Shown: positions 18,439 through 27,766 of the stretch, piece by piece
How the letters are laid out: every line of letters starts with the position of its first letter
How positions within the stretch are numbered: the first letter of the stretch is position 1
Origin: Chthoniobacterales bacterium
Lineage (GTDB): Bacteria; Verrucomicrobiota; Verrucomicrobiia; Chthoniobacterales; JAATET01
Length of the DNA stretch: 48,463 nt
Direction: 5' to 3'
Assembly (NCBI GenBank): GCA_036569045.1
Contig: DATCRI010000009.1
Location: 1-48,463, forward strand
The notes under the pieces: model-generated
What the model saw: only the letters and a program-made list of their open reading frames with translations
What the model was told of the DNA's origin: nothing
The model's database searches: none
Translations under genes and position numbers: made by a program

Positions 18439-18475
18439 GGCGCCGGCCGTCTCTGGCGGCATCCCTTCAATCCGT

Positions 18476-19381
18476 ATGCCTGATTACAATTTAAGCCACC
18501 TCGACCAGCTGGAAGCCGAGGCCATCTACGTTCTGCGGGAAACCGCGGCCCAATTTCGCAAGCCGGCCCTCCTGTTTTCCGGCGGCAAGGATTCCATCGT
18601 GATGGCGCACCTCGCGCGAAAGGCCTTCTGGCCGGCGAAGATGCCCTTTCCGCTCGTGCACGTGGACACGGGCCACAATTTTCCCGAGACGATCACCTAT
18701 CGCGACGAATATGTCGCGAAGCTCGGCGCGGATCTGCTTGTCGGATCCGTCCAGGAGTCGATCGACACCGGTCGCGTCGTCGAAGAAAAGGGCATCAACG
18801 CCTCCCGCAACAAGCTCCAGACCGTCACTCTGCTCGACACGATCGAGGCGAACCAGTTCGATGCCTGCCTCGGCGGCGGCCGCCGCGACGAGGAAAAGGC
18901 CCGCGCCAAGGAGCGCTTCTTCTCGCACCGTGACGAGTTCGGCCAGTGGGATCCCAAGAACCAGCGCCCCGAGCTCTGGAACCTCTTCAATGGCCGCAAG
19001 CACGAGGGCGAGCATTTCCGCGTCTTCCCGCTCTCGAACTTCACCGAGATGGACGTGTGGCTCTATATCCAGCGCGAGAAGATTCCCCTCCCAAGCCTCT
19101 ATTTCTCGCATGAACGCGAGGTTTTCGCCCGCAATGGCAGCCTGCTCGCCGTTACGGATTTCGTGACCGTTCAACCCAACGAAACCGTCGAAAAGAAGGT
19201 CGTGCGCTTCCGCACGATCGGCGACGCGACCTGCACCGGCGCCGTGGAATCCACTGCCGCGACGATCGAGGAGATCATCGACGAGGTGGCCGCTTCCCGG
19301 CAGACGGAACGCGGCACCCGCGCCGACGACAAGCGCTCCGAGACGGCGATGGAAGACCGCAAGCGCGAAGGATATTTCTAA
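18476..19381 (+). CDS. cysD: Sulfate adenylyltransferase subunit 2
   Basis: The 301-residue catalytic subunit of ATP sulfurylase makes APS from sulfate and ATP, driven by CysN GTPase. The PP-loop SGGKDS is at 35-40. Family segments are LVHVDTGHNFPETI, CLGGGRRDEEKARAKER, RVFPLSNFTEMDVW and RFRTIGDATCTGAVES. The normal length is about 300. cysN begins one base after its stop codon. Confidence 0.97.
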   Translation: MPDYNLSHLDQLEAEAIYVLRETAAQFRKPALLFSGGKDSIVMAHLARKAFWPAKMPFPLVHVDTGHNFPETITYRDEYVAKLGADLLVGSVQESIDTGRVVEEKGINASRNKLQTVTLLDTIEANQFDACLGGGRRDEEKARAKERFFSHRDEFGQWDPKNQRPELWNLFNGRKHEGEHFRVFPLSNFTEMDVWLYIQREKIPLPSLYFSHEREVFARNGSLLAVTDFVTVQPNETVEKKVVRFRTIGDATCTGAVESTAATIEEIIDEVAASRQTERGTRADDKRSETAMEDRKREGYF

Positions 19382-19382
19382 A

Positions 19383-20630
19383 ATGGACATTCTCCGTTTC
19401 ACGACCGCCGGATCGGTCGACGATGGCAAATCCACCCTCATCGGGCGCCTTCTCTACGATTCCAAAAGCATTTTCGAAGACCAGCTCGCCGCCGTGGAGG
19501 AAAGCTCCCGCCGCCGTGGCGATGCCGTCGTCAATCTCGCGCTGCTCACCGACGGCCTGAAGGCCGAGCGCGAGCAGGGCATCACGATCGATGTGGCTTA
19601 TCGCTATTTCGCGACGCCGCGCCGCAAGTTCATCATCGCGGACACTCCGGGGCACATCCAATACACCCGGAACATGGTCACGGGCGCCTCGACGGCAAAT
19701 CTGGCGATCATCCTCGTCGACGCGCGCAAGGGCGTCATCGAGCAGACGAAGCGGCATTCGTTCATTGCGGACCTTCTGCGCATCCAGCACGTCGTGGTCG
19801 CGATCAACAAGATGGATCTCGTCGACTACGACCAGGCCGTCTACGATCGCATCGTCGAGGAATACAAGGCTTTCGCGTCCCGCCTCGACAACCTCGTCGA
19901 GATCACGACGATTCCGATCAGCGCGCTCAACGGCGACAACGTCGTGGAAAAGTCCGCCGCGATGCCGTGGTATCAGGGCCCGTCGCTGCTCTATCATCTC
20001 GAGACCGTCTACGTCGGCGGCGAACACAACCACGTCGATGCGCGGTTTCCCGTGCAATGGGTCATCCGCCCGCAATCGAACGAGTGGCACGATTTTCGCG
20101 GCTACGCGGGCCGCGTGGCCGGCGGGGTTTTCAAGCCCGGAGACGATGTCACGGTGCTTCCATCTGGATTCACTACGAAAATCAAGGAAATTCATGCCGA
20201 CACAGGCTTGCTGGATGAAGCCTTCGCGCCGCAGTCGGTGACGATCACCCTCGCGAACGAGATCGATATCTCCCGCGGCGACATGATCGTGAAAGCCAAT
20301 AACCAGCCGGAGGTGTCGCAGGACATCGAGGCCATGATTTGCTGGTTTTCGCAGACCCCGCTGGCCGAGCGCGGCAAGTATCTTCTCCGGCACACCACTC
20401 GGGAGACCCAGGTCGCGATCAAGGACGTTCGCTATCTGGTCGACATCAACACCCTTCACAAGATCGAAGGGCCGGCTTCCTGCGCGATGAACGATATTGG
20501 TCGCGTGACGCTCCGCACGGCCGCTCCGCTCATCCACGACGCCTATCGGCGGAACCGAATGACAGGATCGTTTGTGCTCATCCATCCCGGAACGAACGAA
20601 ACCGTTGCGGCAGGGATGATTGTGCAATAA
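19383..20630 (+). CDS. cysN: Sulfate adenylyltransferase subunit 1 (GTPase)
   Basis: The 415-residue EF-Tu-like GTPase has G1 GSVDDGKST (residues 10-18), the REQGITIDVAYRYF switch, G3 DTPGH, and G4 NKMD, then two beta-barrel domains ending in a GMIVQ strand. No CysC domain is fused at the C terminus, which fits the separate cysC two genes upstream. It powers CysD. Confidence 0.97.
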   Translation: MDILRFTTAGSVDDGKSTLIGRLLYDSKSIFEDQLAAVEESSRRRGDAVVNLALLTDGLKAEREQGITIDVAYRYFATPRRKFIIADTPGHIQYTRNMVTGASTANLAIILVDARKGVIEQTKRHSFIADLLRIQHVVVAINKMDLVDYDQAVYDRIVEEYKAFASRLDNLVEITTIPISALNGDNVVEKSAAMPWYQGPSLLYHLETVYVGGEHNHVDARFPVQWVIRPQSNEWHDFRGYAGRVAGGVFKPGDDVTVLPSGFTTKIKEIHADTGLLDEAFAPQSVTITLANEIDISRGDMIVKANNQPEVSQDIEAMICWFSQTPLAERGKYLLRHTTRETQVAIKDVRYLVDINTLHKIEGPASCAMNDIGRVTLRTAAPLIHDAYRRNRMTGSFVLIHPGTNETVAAGMIVQ

Positions 20631-20722
20631 ATTTTCGTTGACGCAGCGTGGAAGTCGCTCTAACAACAGCGGCGGTGCGGTGAGAGATTCACCCTAAAGA
20701 ATTCCAATAAAAACAGGGAAAT

Positions 20723-21151
20723 ATGAACATCAAGAAAATTGCTACAATGATCGTCGTGGGCGCCATTGCCCTCGTGGTGGGAGCCCCGATGAAGGCGGAG
20801 GCGGCCTCGGACAACAAAACGCGGATCAAGAAACTGTCGAAGGAGCTTAAGAAGCTTCCGAACAATTCCGCGCCCATTGCCAAGGTCACCCAGCTGGTTT
20901 CCAAGCTCTCGAAGCTGGATCCCAAGAAAGCTGCGAAATACTACAAGACCGGCCTCAAGAAGCTTGCCAGCAATCCTGAGCAGCAGAAGCAGGCCAGCAA
21001 GCTCGCCAAGGTCGTGACGAAGATCGTGAACAAGTCCGGTCTGAGCGAGAGTGAAATCGCCAAGATCACCAAGGGCGTCGATAAGGAAGAAAACAAGGTC
21101 CCGCCCTATCAGGCTTACGTGACGGTTTCTTACGAATACGCACTCGCCTGA
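20723..21151 (+). CDS. Secreted small Lys-rich protein, unknown function
   Basis: The 142-residue protein has a signal peptide (MNIKKIATMIVVGAIALVVGAPMKAEAA, cleavage after AEA) and a Lys-rich, helix-prone mature part (KTRIKKLSKELKKLPNN, LSKLDPKKAAKYYKTGLKKL). It ends in a hydrophobic and Tyr-rich tail (YVTVSYEYALA). A purine-rich aaacaggga lies at 20709-20717, just upstream of the ATG. I do not recognise a family. It is a single transcription unit ending in a strong terminator, directly before the polysaccharide export genes. Confidence 0.78.
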   Translation: MNIKKIATMIVVGAIALVVGAPMKAEAASDNKTRIKKLSKELKKLPNNSAPIAKVTQLVSKLSKLDPKKAAKYYKTGLKKLASNPEQQKQASKLAKVVTKIVNKSGLSESEIAKITKGVDKEENKVPPYQAYVTVSYEYALA

Positions 21152-21179
21152 GTTCATAACCACAGTTTAAAGAAAAAAT

Positions 21180-21207
21180 GGGAGGCAGGTTTGCCTCCCG
21201 TTTTTTT
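21180..21207 (+). terminator. Terminator after the Lys-rich secreted protein gene
   Basis: gggaggca (21180-21187) pairs perfectly with tgcctccc (21192-21199) over a 4-base loop, followed by g and seven T residues. It separates this gene from the export operon. Confidence 0.93.
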
Positions 21208-21266
21208 ATCCCCATCGACCGTTTCTTTCTATTGCCCGGTCCGGTGAAAAATGTGACGCAATCTGT

Positions 21267-21878
21267 ATGAGTTTGAAGTTCGTTCTGCGGCGGGTCGTTC
21301 CTGCCATCGCTCTGGCGCTGGGAATCTCGAGTTGTTCGAGTCCCATCCAGGAGCGCGAGGTGACCGGAGTGGCGGCCACGACCTCCTCGGAAAACTACAA
21401 ACTCGTCTCCAATGATCTGGTTCGGATCGACGTTTTCCAGGAGCCGGACATGCAGACCGAGCAGCGCATCGCGCAGGATGGCACGGTTAACATCTCTCTC
21501 GCGGGTCGCGTTCCCGTCGGCGGGCTGACGATGGAGCAGGCCGGTGATCTCATCGCGGAGAAGCTGAAAGGCGGGATTCTGATCAATCCTCAGGTGACCG
21601 TGAGTGTGATCGAATACGCCCCTCGCCGCTTTTCGGTGCTCGGTCAGGTCAATCGGCCGGGAGCCTTTGAAATTCCCGGAGAGGAGATCGTGACCCTGCC
21701 TACGGCGATCGCCATGGCGGGTGGAAATACGCAGATCGCCAATCTGCGGGAAGTGCTGGTGACCCGGAATCGAGACGGCAAGGTTTACGACATCAAAGTC
21801 AACTTGCAAAGTCCGCAGGGTCGGCAATTTGTTGTTGGAAAAGGGGACATGATCATGGTCCCGGAAAGCCTGTTTTAA
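21267..21878 (+). CDS. Polysaccharide export lipoprotein (Wza-like, Poly_export/SLBB)
   Basis: The 203-residue outer-membrane export protein has an N-terminal signal with Cys23 in LGISSC as a probable lipid anchor. The Poly_export domain follows (YKLVSNDLVRIDVFQEPDMQ, RIAQDGTVNISLAGRVPVGGLT), then one SLBB domain (RFSVLGQVNRPGAFEIPG, LPTAIAMAGG). It is shorter than E. coli Wza and closer to the small EPS exporters of exosortase-linked loci. Its stop (21876-21878) overlaps the next gene's start by one base, so it is co-expressed with the kinase. Confidence 0.92.
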   Translation: MSLKFVLRRVVPAIALALGISSCSSPIQEREVTGVAATTSSENYKLVSNDLVRIDVFQEPDMQTEQRIAQDGTVNISLAGRVPVGGLTMEQAGDLIAEKLKGGILINPQVTVSVIEYAPRRFSVLGQVNRPGAFEIPGEEIVTLPTAIAMAGGNTQIANLREVLVTRNRDGKVYDIKVNLQSPQGRQFVVGKGDMIMVPESLF

Positions 21879-24079
21879 TGATTTCTCGACCGACCCCTCC
21901 CGAAGGATCTCAGCCTTATCCCGCGCCGGTGGAAACCGACGAAGGCGGAATTTCCATCGATTTTCACCGCATCTTCGAGGCCCTCAAAAAGTATTTTTGG
22001 GTCGTCCTTCTCTTCCTGATCGCCGGAATCGTCGGCGCAGTGGCGTATCTGAACATCGCCACACCGATTTACGAGTCCTACTCGGTGTTGAAGGTCGAGC
22101 AACGCGTGCGTGATGCGGCGCCATTTACCTCGAACAGTTCCGAGGGGTTGGAAGATTTGCGATCTCTCGAAATGGTGGCCACGTTGCAGCGGGGCTTCCT
22201 CAGTCGCACGCTGATGGGCGAAGTGTCCGACCACTTGAAACTCGCCGAGCGCAAGGGCTTTCTGCCCAAGAGCGTTCCGGCTGATGAGAAGCAGAATGCG
22301 ATCATCAAATATCTTTTGAAGAACACCGACGCTCAGGTGATCCGGGGAACGCGTCTGATCCAGCTGTCCTTCGAACATCCGGATCCGGATATTGCGACGG
22401 AAGTTACCGGCGCGTTGATCACCGAATACAAGGCCCTCGATGCGGATCAGCGCCTTCAGGCCGCGAGCGGAAGCCTTGCTTACCTCCAGCGCGAAAAGGA
22501 GCGCCTGGAGAAGCAGCTCACGGATTCCGGGGAAAAACTGGCCTCCTACACGCGCAACCTGGGAAGCGTGTCCGTGGATGACGAGCTGAACATCATCGCC
22601 GATCAGCTCAAGGAGCTCAACACACGGCTGACGATCGCGATTTCGGATCGGCTGAAGTTGGAGGCCGATTACGAGCAGATTCAGAACGTCCGGAACGATC
22701 CGCAGGCCCTTTTGCAGATCGAGAGCGTTTCCAAGCTGCCGGAAATCCAATCCGCGCGGACTTCCCTGAACCAGATCGACGGAGAGATCGCGAAAATGCA
22801 GGAGCGCTACGGGCGGGATAATCCCCAGCTCGTTCAGCTCCTCAGCCAGCGCGAAGGTTTGCAGAAGGCTCTTTACGCGGAAGCTTTGCGGGGTCCGCGA
22901 GCGGTGGAGATTTCGTTGCGCGCGGCGGTGCAGAACGAGAAGAGCCTCGAGCGGGAGACGAAGAAGCAGGAGATCAAGACTATCGACGTGAAGGATCTCG
23001 CCATGAAGACATCGGTGATGCGCCGGCAGATCGAGGCGGATCAGCTCGCCTACAAATCGGTGTGCGAGCGGCTGAACGACGAGGAGTCCCAGGCGCGTAG
23101 CCAGCAGATTTTCCTTCAGGTGATGGACGCTCCTTCTCCGGCAGCGCAGGTGAAACCGCGGCCGTTGCTCGTCGTTGCCCTGGCGCTGGTCGCCTCGATG
23201 GGTCTCGCGGTGGGCACGATTTTCCTTCTGGCGATTGCGGATACGTCCCTGAAGTCGGTGGACGAAACCGAGCGCGCCCTCGGCGTTCATGTGCTGGCGG
23301 CCATCCCCCAGCTTTCGGCGTCGCGTGACGAGAAGGGGAAGACACCGAGCACGCTGGCACGCATTCCCCTTCTGGAAGATCCGCATTCGACCATCAGCGA
23401 ATCCTTCCGCACGATGCGCGCTTCCCTTCTGCTTCTGGAGGAAGACGAACAGCCCTTCGTTCTGATGACAAGTGCGGTGCCCGGCGAAGGAAAGTCCTTC
23501 TGTTCGATCAATCTGGCTGTGGCCATGGCGCAGCAGGGCATGAAGACGCTCCTCGTCGACGCGGATTTGCGTAAACCGGTGATCGAAGGGCGCTTGTTTG
23601 GAACGTCGGATGAACGAGGTCTTTCCGATTTCCTGATGGGCAAGGTGGATTTCGAGGATGTTCTCCGCCCGACGAAAGTGCCCAATCTTTACGCGATTAC
23701 CGCGGGGCGGCGTTATGCGAATCCCGCCGAGTTGCTGCTCCGACAGGAACGCGTGAAGGAACTCCTCGACAATGTGCAGAAGCAGTTTGACCGCGGCATC
23801 GTCGATTCCGCCCCAGTTCTTGCGGTGAGCGATACCCTGAACCTTGCCCGTCACTTCAAGACGATCGGCCTGGTGCTGCGTTCCCACAAGACCCCGCGCC
23901 GGCTTGCCGTGCGGGCGGAGGATCTTCTCGCGCGGACCGGACATCCGGTCAGCGGCGTGGTGCTGAACATGGTTCCCGCGCGTGGTGCGGCCTACTATTA
24001 CTACAGCTACGGGAAGGAAGGACAGACTTACGGCGCGCCGGCCGACGGGGTGAAGGCTCCGGCACACGCCGAGGTCTAG
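21878..24079 (+). CDS. Polysaccharide co-polymerase with BY-type tyrosine kinase domain (Wzc-like)
   Basis: The 733-residue inner-membrane protein has a Wzz domain from residue about 30 with a first transmembrane span (VVLLFLIAGIVGAVAYL, 47-63), a long coiled-coil periplasmic part (about 190-400), a second span near 430-450 and a cytoplasmic BY-kinase. Walker A is SAVPGEGKS (about 532-540), Walker A' LLVDADLRKP (about 557-566) and Walker B GIVDSAP (about 640). A C-terminal Tyr cluster (AYYYYSYG, then TYG) is the expected autophosphorylation site. It controls chain length and export together with the Wza-like lipoprotein. Confidence 0.94.
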   Translation: MISRPTPPEGSQPYPAPVETDEGGISIDFHRIFEALKKYFWVVLLFLIAGIVGAVAYLNIATPIYESYSVLKVEQRVRDAAPFTSNSSEGLEDLRSLEMVATLQRGFLSRTLMGEVSDHLKLAERKGFLPKSVPADEKQNAIIKYLLKNTDAQVIRGTRLIQLSFEHPDPDIATEVTGALITEYKALDADQRLQAASGSLAYLQREKERLEKQLTDSGEKLASYTRNLGSVSVDDELNIIADQLKELNTRLTIAISDRLKLEADYEQIQNVRNDPQALLQIESVSKLPEIQSARTSLNQIDGEIAKMQERYGRDNPQLVQLLSQREGLQKALYAEALRGPRAVEISLRAAVQNEKSLERETKKQEIKTIDVKDLAMKTSVMRRQIEADQLAYKSVCERLNDEESQARSQQIFLQVMDAPSPAAQVKPRPLLVVALALVASMGLAVGTIFLLAIADTSLKSVDETERALGVHVLAAIPQLSASRDEKGKTPSTLARIPLLEDPHSTISESFRTMRASLLLLEEDEQPFVLMTSAVPGEGKSFCSINLAVAMAQQGMKTLLVDADLRKPVIEGRLFGTSDERGLSDFLMGKVDFEDVLRPTKVPNLYAITAGRRYANPAELLLRQERVKELLDNVQKQFDRGIVDSAPVLAVSDTLNLARHFKTIGLVLRSHKTPRRLAVRAEDLLARTGHPVSGVVLNMVPARGAAYYYYSYGKEGQTYGAPADGVKAPAHAEV

Positions 24080-24137
24080 CGTTATCCGGCGCGGAGAGGG
24101 GGCACGTAAACCCCTCATCTCGCTTGTCCGTGAGCGG

Positions 24138-25604
24138 TCAGGACGAAAGGGCGGACGCGGCTTGCCGCCGGCGTTCCGCCTTGGCTCGAAGAACTCGCCA
24201 TCCCAGCGCGACCCAGATCAGGAAGTAGAACTGGATCGAGACAATCTGCATGGGAAAATCGACCGCGGCATGGAGCGCGGTGAGCATGATTGCGACGAAG
24301 GCCCCCCGTTTGACGAGCGGCGCGTCTGAGGCGGGGATGGCGTCGAAGAATTTTCGGAGCTTTTCTCCGATCCCGTATTCGTAGCCGAATTCCTCGGGAA
24401 AACGGGATCGACCGTTTGCCGAAGTCTTGCCGGCAAGCAGAAGACAGGTGCCGGTAATCAGAATCAGTCCCCAGAAGGCCGTTCCGATGTAGCCCCATTC
24501 CACGAGGGTCTGGATGTAGTCTTCGTGTGCGACCCAGAAGGGGTAGTTCGCGATATTTGGTTCGTTACTGAAGTATTGAAGATGAACCAGTCGAAAGGTG
24601 CCGGCTCCGAATCCGGTCCAGCCGGCGTCGGGGATGAGCTTCACGAACAGTCGATAGGCCATGAGGCGGTCGTTCCCTGCGAAGGTGCTTCCCATAAGAG
24701 AGTTCCACCGGTTCCACGGCATCGCAATGGGGAGTGCGGCAAAGAGAAGAATTAACGGGATCGCCCCGGCAAGAAGAGCAGGCCAGGAGATGCGGCGAAA
24801 GACTTGGCGCTCGTTTCTGACGAGATAGAAGAGGCTCACAAGGACGAAGGCGATCAATCCGACGACGCCCAGTGCCTGCCCGGCTTTGGAAAGATTGACA
24901 TAAAGAGCTGCGAAAACGAGAAGAGCGCCAGCCAGCCAGATGGACCAGCCACGTCCGCGAGTGAGCGCCATCTGGACGCCGATCCCGGCCAGGGCCGGCC
25001 ACATGAGATTCAGGAACGACGCCCCGTTTCCCCAATAGCGGTAGGTTGCGAACGAGAGCCAGACGTTCGGATCGACCGAGGAACGGAGGCGGAAGGTGCC
25101 CGGGGCGATTTTCTGAAGGAAGAAGAAAATGACCATTCCCGTGGCGGTCACGGCGATTGTCAGGAAGAGTCCGCGAGTCCATTGCGGGTGAGCGAACAGA
25201 TCCGTCGCCAGGAGGAGGGTGCCCAGAAGCACGCTTGTGCGAACCATGGCGGCGACCGAGAGGTCGTAATCGAAGGTGGCGAAATCGAAGATGAAGTCCG
25301 ACCATGCCTCGGGTGCCGGAAGGGCATTTTCGTTCGTAGGGTCCCACCAGGAAGCGATGGTAACGGCCCATCCCAGGGCCAGAATCGCAATCACGAGAAG
25401 CGGGAGAACGATCCCAGTCTTGGGAAGCTTTCCACCGATCAGGCAGCCGAGAATCCAGACGACAATGGTGATCCCCATCGTCCAGTTGAATGCGTGAATG
25501 CCGTCTTCGCGCGTGAGGCCGTAGGCGACGGCGGCCGCAATGATGTGGATGAGGAAGGACAGGCGGGCACCCTGAATCAGCCTTTCTCCGAGGATGTCTC
25601 TCAT
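24138..25604 (-). CDS. O-antigen ligase/polymerase family membrane protein
   Basis: The 488-residue protein has about ten or more hydrophobic spans and a large loop before HEDYIQTLVEWGYIG, the conserved Wzy_C (WaaL/RfaL) region. The loop carries WTGFGAGTFRLVHLQYFSN, comparable to the GxGxGTF motif of this family. It would polymerise or ligate surface polysaccharide. It is on the opposite strand to its neighbours and convergent with the kinase gene. The start MRDILGERL at 25604 is preferred to an earlier ATG 14 codons upstream. Confidence 0.85.
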   Translation of the reverse strand: MRDILGERLIQGARLSFLIHIIAAAVAYGLTREDGIHAFNWTMGITIVVWILGCLIGGKLPKTGIVLPLLVIAILALGWAVTIASWWDPTNENALPAPEAWSDFIFDFATFDYDLSVAAMVRTSVLLGTLLLATDLFAHPQWTRGLFLTIAVTATGMVIFFFLQKIAPGTFRLRSSVDPNVWLSFATYRYWGNGASFLNLMWPALAGIGVQMALTRGRGWSIWLAGALLVFAALYVNLSKAGQALGVVGLIAFVLVSLFYLVRNERQVFRRISWPALLAGAIPLILLFAALPIAMPWNRWNSLMGSTFAGNDRLMAYRLFVKLIPDAGWTGFGAGTFRLVHLQYFSNEPNIANYPFWVAHEDYIQTLVEWGYIGTAFWGLILITGTCLLLAGKTSANGRSRFPEEFGYEYGIGEKLRKFFDAIPASDAPLVKRGAFVAIMLTALHAAVDFPMQIVSIQFYFLIWVALGWRVLRAKAERRRQAASALSS

Positions 25605-25706
25605 GCATGGGAAGGGATTCTCAAGCCCAAGGGCATTGCAAGACAAAACCTTGTCGCAGCGGAATTCCTATGCGATAGCGTCGTGCTCCTCCGAACGCCT
25701 TTTCCG

Positions 25707-27719
25707 ATGCCCGCTCCCGAACCGTCCCCGGTCACGCTCAAGAAGCGCAAAATTCCCATCTGGCAGCAGGTCCTGAACTGGTATCTGAAGCTGCGTCTGC
25801 TCAACAAAATCGCGTTGTTGTTGCTGCTGGCGGCCATTCCGACGGCCGCGATCGGCTACAAGGTGCTCCGCCCGGCTTACAAGGAGTGGAAACAGCGAAA
25901 TGCGCTGGCACTGGCCGCGAGTTGCATTGCCAGGAAGGACGACAAGGGGGCGGTGCTGGCTTTTCGGCGGGCCATCATGGCCAATCCCAAGAATCCCCGG
26001 GTCTGGGAGCAACTGGGAACTTATTTGGAGAGCAGGAAGTCTCCGGAGGCCCTCTGGGTGTGGGATCGCCTGGCAATGGTGCAGCCGACTACGGGAAATC
26101 ATCTCCGGGTGGCAAAAGCGGCATTGGCAATCGGGGACTGGCAGCGCGCCCGGACCCATCTGGATGCGGTTCCGGAGGCAGAGCGGAGTTCTCGGGAGTA
26201 TCGGCTGCTCTCCGCGCAGACGTTAGCCGCCTCCAATCAGGTGGCGAAGGCGGAATCCCTGATCACCCAGGTGCTCAAGGAGCATCCTGACAATGCCGAC
26301 GCGGCTTTTTTGCTGGGTCAGATCCGAATGAATTCGACGGATCCTGCCGTGCGGGCGCAGGCGCAGGTGCAGATGAGGGCTCTGGCCGATGGCAAGGGCC
26401 CGCTGGCAATGGAAGCCCTCCGCCTTCTGACGATTCAGGAAATGAGGACGGGGCAGAATATGCTCGCGGCCTCGGATGCCGGGGAGTTGATCAAGCGCCC
26501 GGAAGCTCAGGTGAGCGATCAACTGCTATTTCTCGATCTTGAATTCATGACGCAGAGTTTTTCGCTGCCGATTTCGATCGAGAAGGCCCGCAAACTCGCG
26601 TTGGCGAATCCCGAGAACACGCGTCCGATTATCAGTTATCTCATTCGCCGCGGACTCGCTGCCGAGACTCTCGCGTGGCTGGAGCGGCAGCCCCCCGAGA
26701 CGGTCAATGCACCGGAAGTTTTTCCGGTGCACCTCGACCTCGCGATTTCCGCGCGTGATTGGGACAAGGTCTACGCGCTCCTCGCGAAGGCCGATCCGCC
26801 CATCGCTCCGGAAATGCTGACGAAACTGCGCACGATTCAGGACGACTTCCGCGCCGATAAGCCGGATGCCATCACCAAATGGGGCGAACTCGCTTCCGGG
26901 GCTCGAAATAATCTTTTCCTGCTCGGCACGATGGAACAGCTCTCGGCGGCGTGGAACTGGCCGCAGGGTCGCGAGAAGGTCCTGTGGACGATCTCCGAGG
27001 TCGTGCCGTCGAACCAGTTCGTTTGGAAGGAGCTCCTGCCCATCGAGTTGAAGGCGGGGAATACCCCGGCAGTGCTCCGAATCCTGGCCGCGCTCACGGC
27101 GCTCGATCCGTCGAACCAGCAGTTGCGCACCAGTTGGCTGACGTTGCAATTCCTGCTCCAGCGTGGCGAGGGCAAGGATTTGCTGGGGATGGCGGAAGCC
27201 GATGCGAAAGTGTCGGACGCTCCCGAGGTGCAGGTGATTTATGCCGCGCTTCTCGCGGATGCCGGGCGCACCGATGACGCGATCACGGTGATCGAGAAGA
27301 TCCCCGCCGAGGCAAGGAACACCCCTCGAATTGCTGCGTATCTGACCTACGTCTACGCGAAGGCGAAGAAACCGGATGTCGTGAAAAGCCTGCTTGGAGT
27401 GGTGCAGGGGGATACCAAAGGGCTGTTGAATGAGGAGATTGCGCTGGCCCAGCGCTCGCTGGCGATCGCCGAGCAGCGCCCCGAGGACAGCATTCCCTCG
27501 AGGGCAGCGCAGGCCATGGATGAGGAGTCGGCCGCCCGCGTGCTCCACGAGCTCGAAGGTCTGCGAGCTGATCCGGGCGCGGACCGTCAACGTCTGCTCG
27601 AGCAGCTCAAAAGCCAGGGCGTCGATGCCACGGGAGCGAACGACCAGCTGAAACGCCTGCGGCAGGAACTGCAGAAGGACGCCGCGTCGACTCCCGCCCC
27701 GCGGCCGGTGAAACCCTGA
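25707..27719 (+). CDS. Membrane-anchored TPR-repeat protein
   Basis: The 670-residue protein has one transmembrane span (LNKIALLLLLAAIPTAAIGY, about 32-51), followed by helical repeats of TPR type (ALAASCIARKDDKGAVLAFRRAIMANPKNPRVWEQLGTYL, AESLITQVLKEHPDNADAAFLLGQI, PEVQVIYAALLADAGRTDDAITVIEKIP). The tail is Gln/Arg-rich and Pro-rich. TPR proteins of this design scaffold polysaccharide assembly; that role is inferred from the neighbours. The open frame continues about 900 bases upstream antisense to the ligase gene; ATG at 25707 is the first sensible start. Confidence 0.82.
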   Translation: MPAPEPSPVTLKKRKIPIWQQVLNWYLKLRLLNKIALLLLLAAIPTAAIGYKVLRPAYKEWKQRNALALAASCIARKDDKGAVLAFRRAIMANPKNPRVWEQLGTYLESRKSPEALWVWDRLAMVQPTTGNHLRVAKAALAIGDWQRARTHLDAVPEAERSSREYRLLSAQTLAASNQVAKAESLITQVLKEHPDNADAAFLLGQIRMNSTDPAVRAQAQVQMRALADGKGPLAMEALRLLTIQEMRTGQNMLAASDAGELIKRPEAQVSDQLLFLDLEFMTQSFSLPISIEKARKLALANPENTRPIISYLIRRGLAAETLAWLERQPPETVNAPEVFPVHLDLAISARDWDKVYALLAKADPPIAPEMLTKLRTIQDDFRADKPDAITKWGELASGARNNLFLLGTMEQLSAAWNWPQGREKVLWTISEVVPSNQFVWKELLPIELKAGNTPAVLRILAALTALDPSNQQLRTSWLTLQFLLQRGEGKDLLGMAEADAKVSDAPEVQVIYAALLADAGRTDDAITVIEKIPAEARNTPRIAAYLTYVYAKAKKPDVVKSLLGVVQGDTKGLLNEEIALAQRSLAIAEQRPEDSIPSRAAQAMDEESAARVLHELEGLRADPGADRQRLLEQLKSQGVDATGANDQLKRLRQELQKDAASTPAPRPVKP

Positions 27720-27766
27720 TCGCCAAGGAACTCGACGCGGAAGCGCTGGCCGAAAAGACTGTCCGG

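Noticed and set aside
24804-25706. 300-codon N-terminal extension of the TPR protein
   Set aside because: It is antisense to the O-antigen ligase gene and very acidic/Glu-Asp-rich shadow coding; the membrane-anchored protein starts sensibly at 25707.
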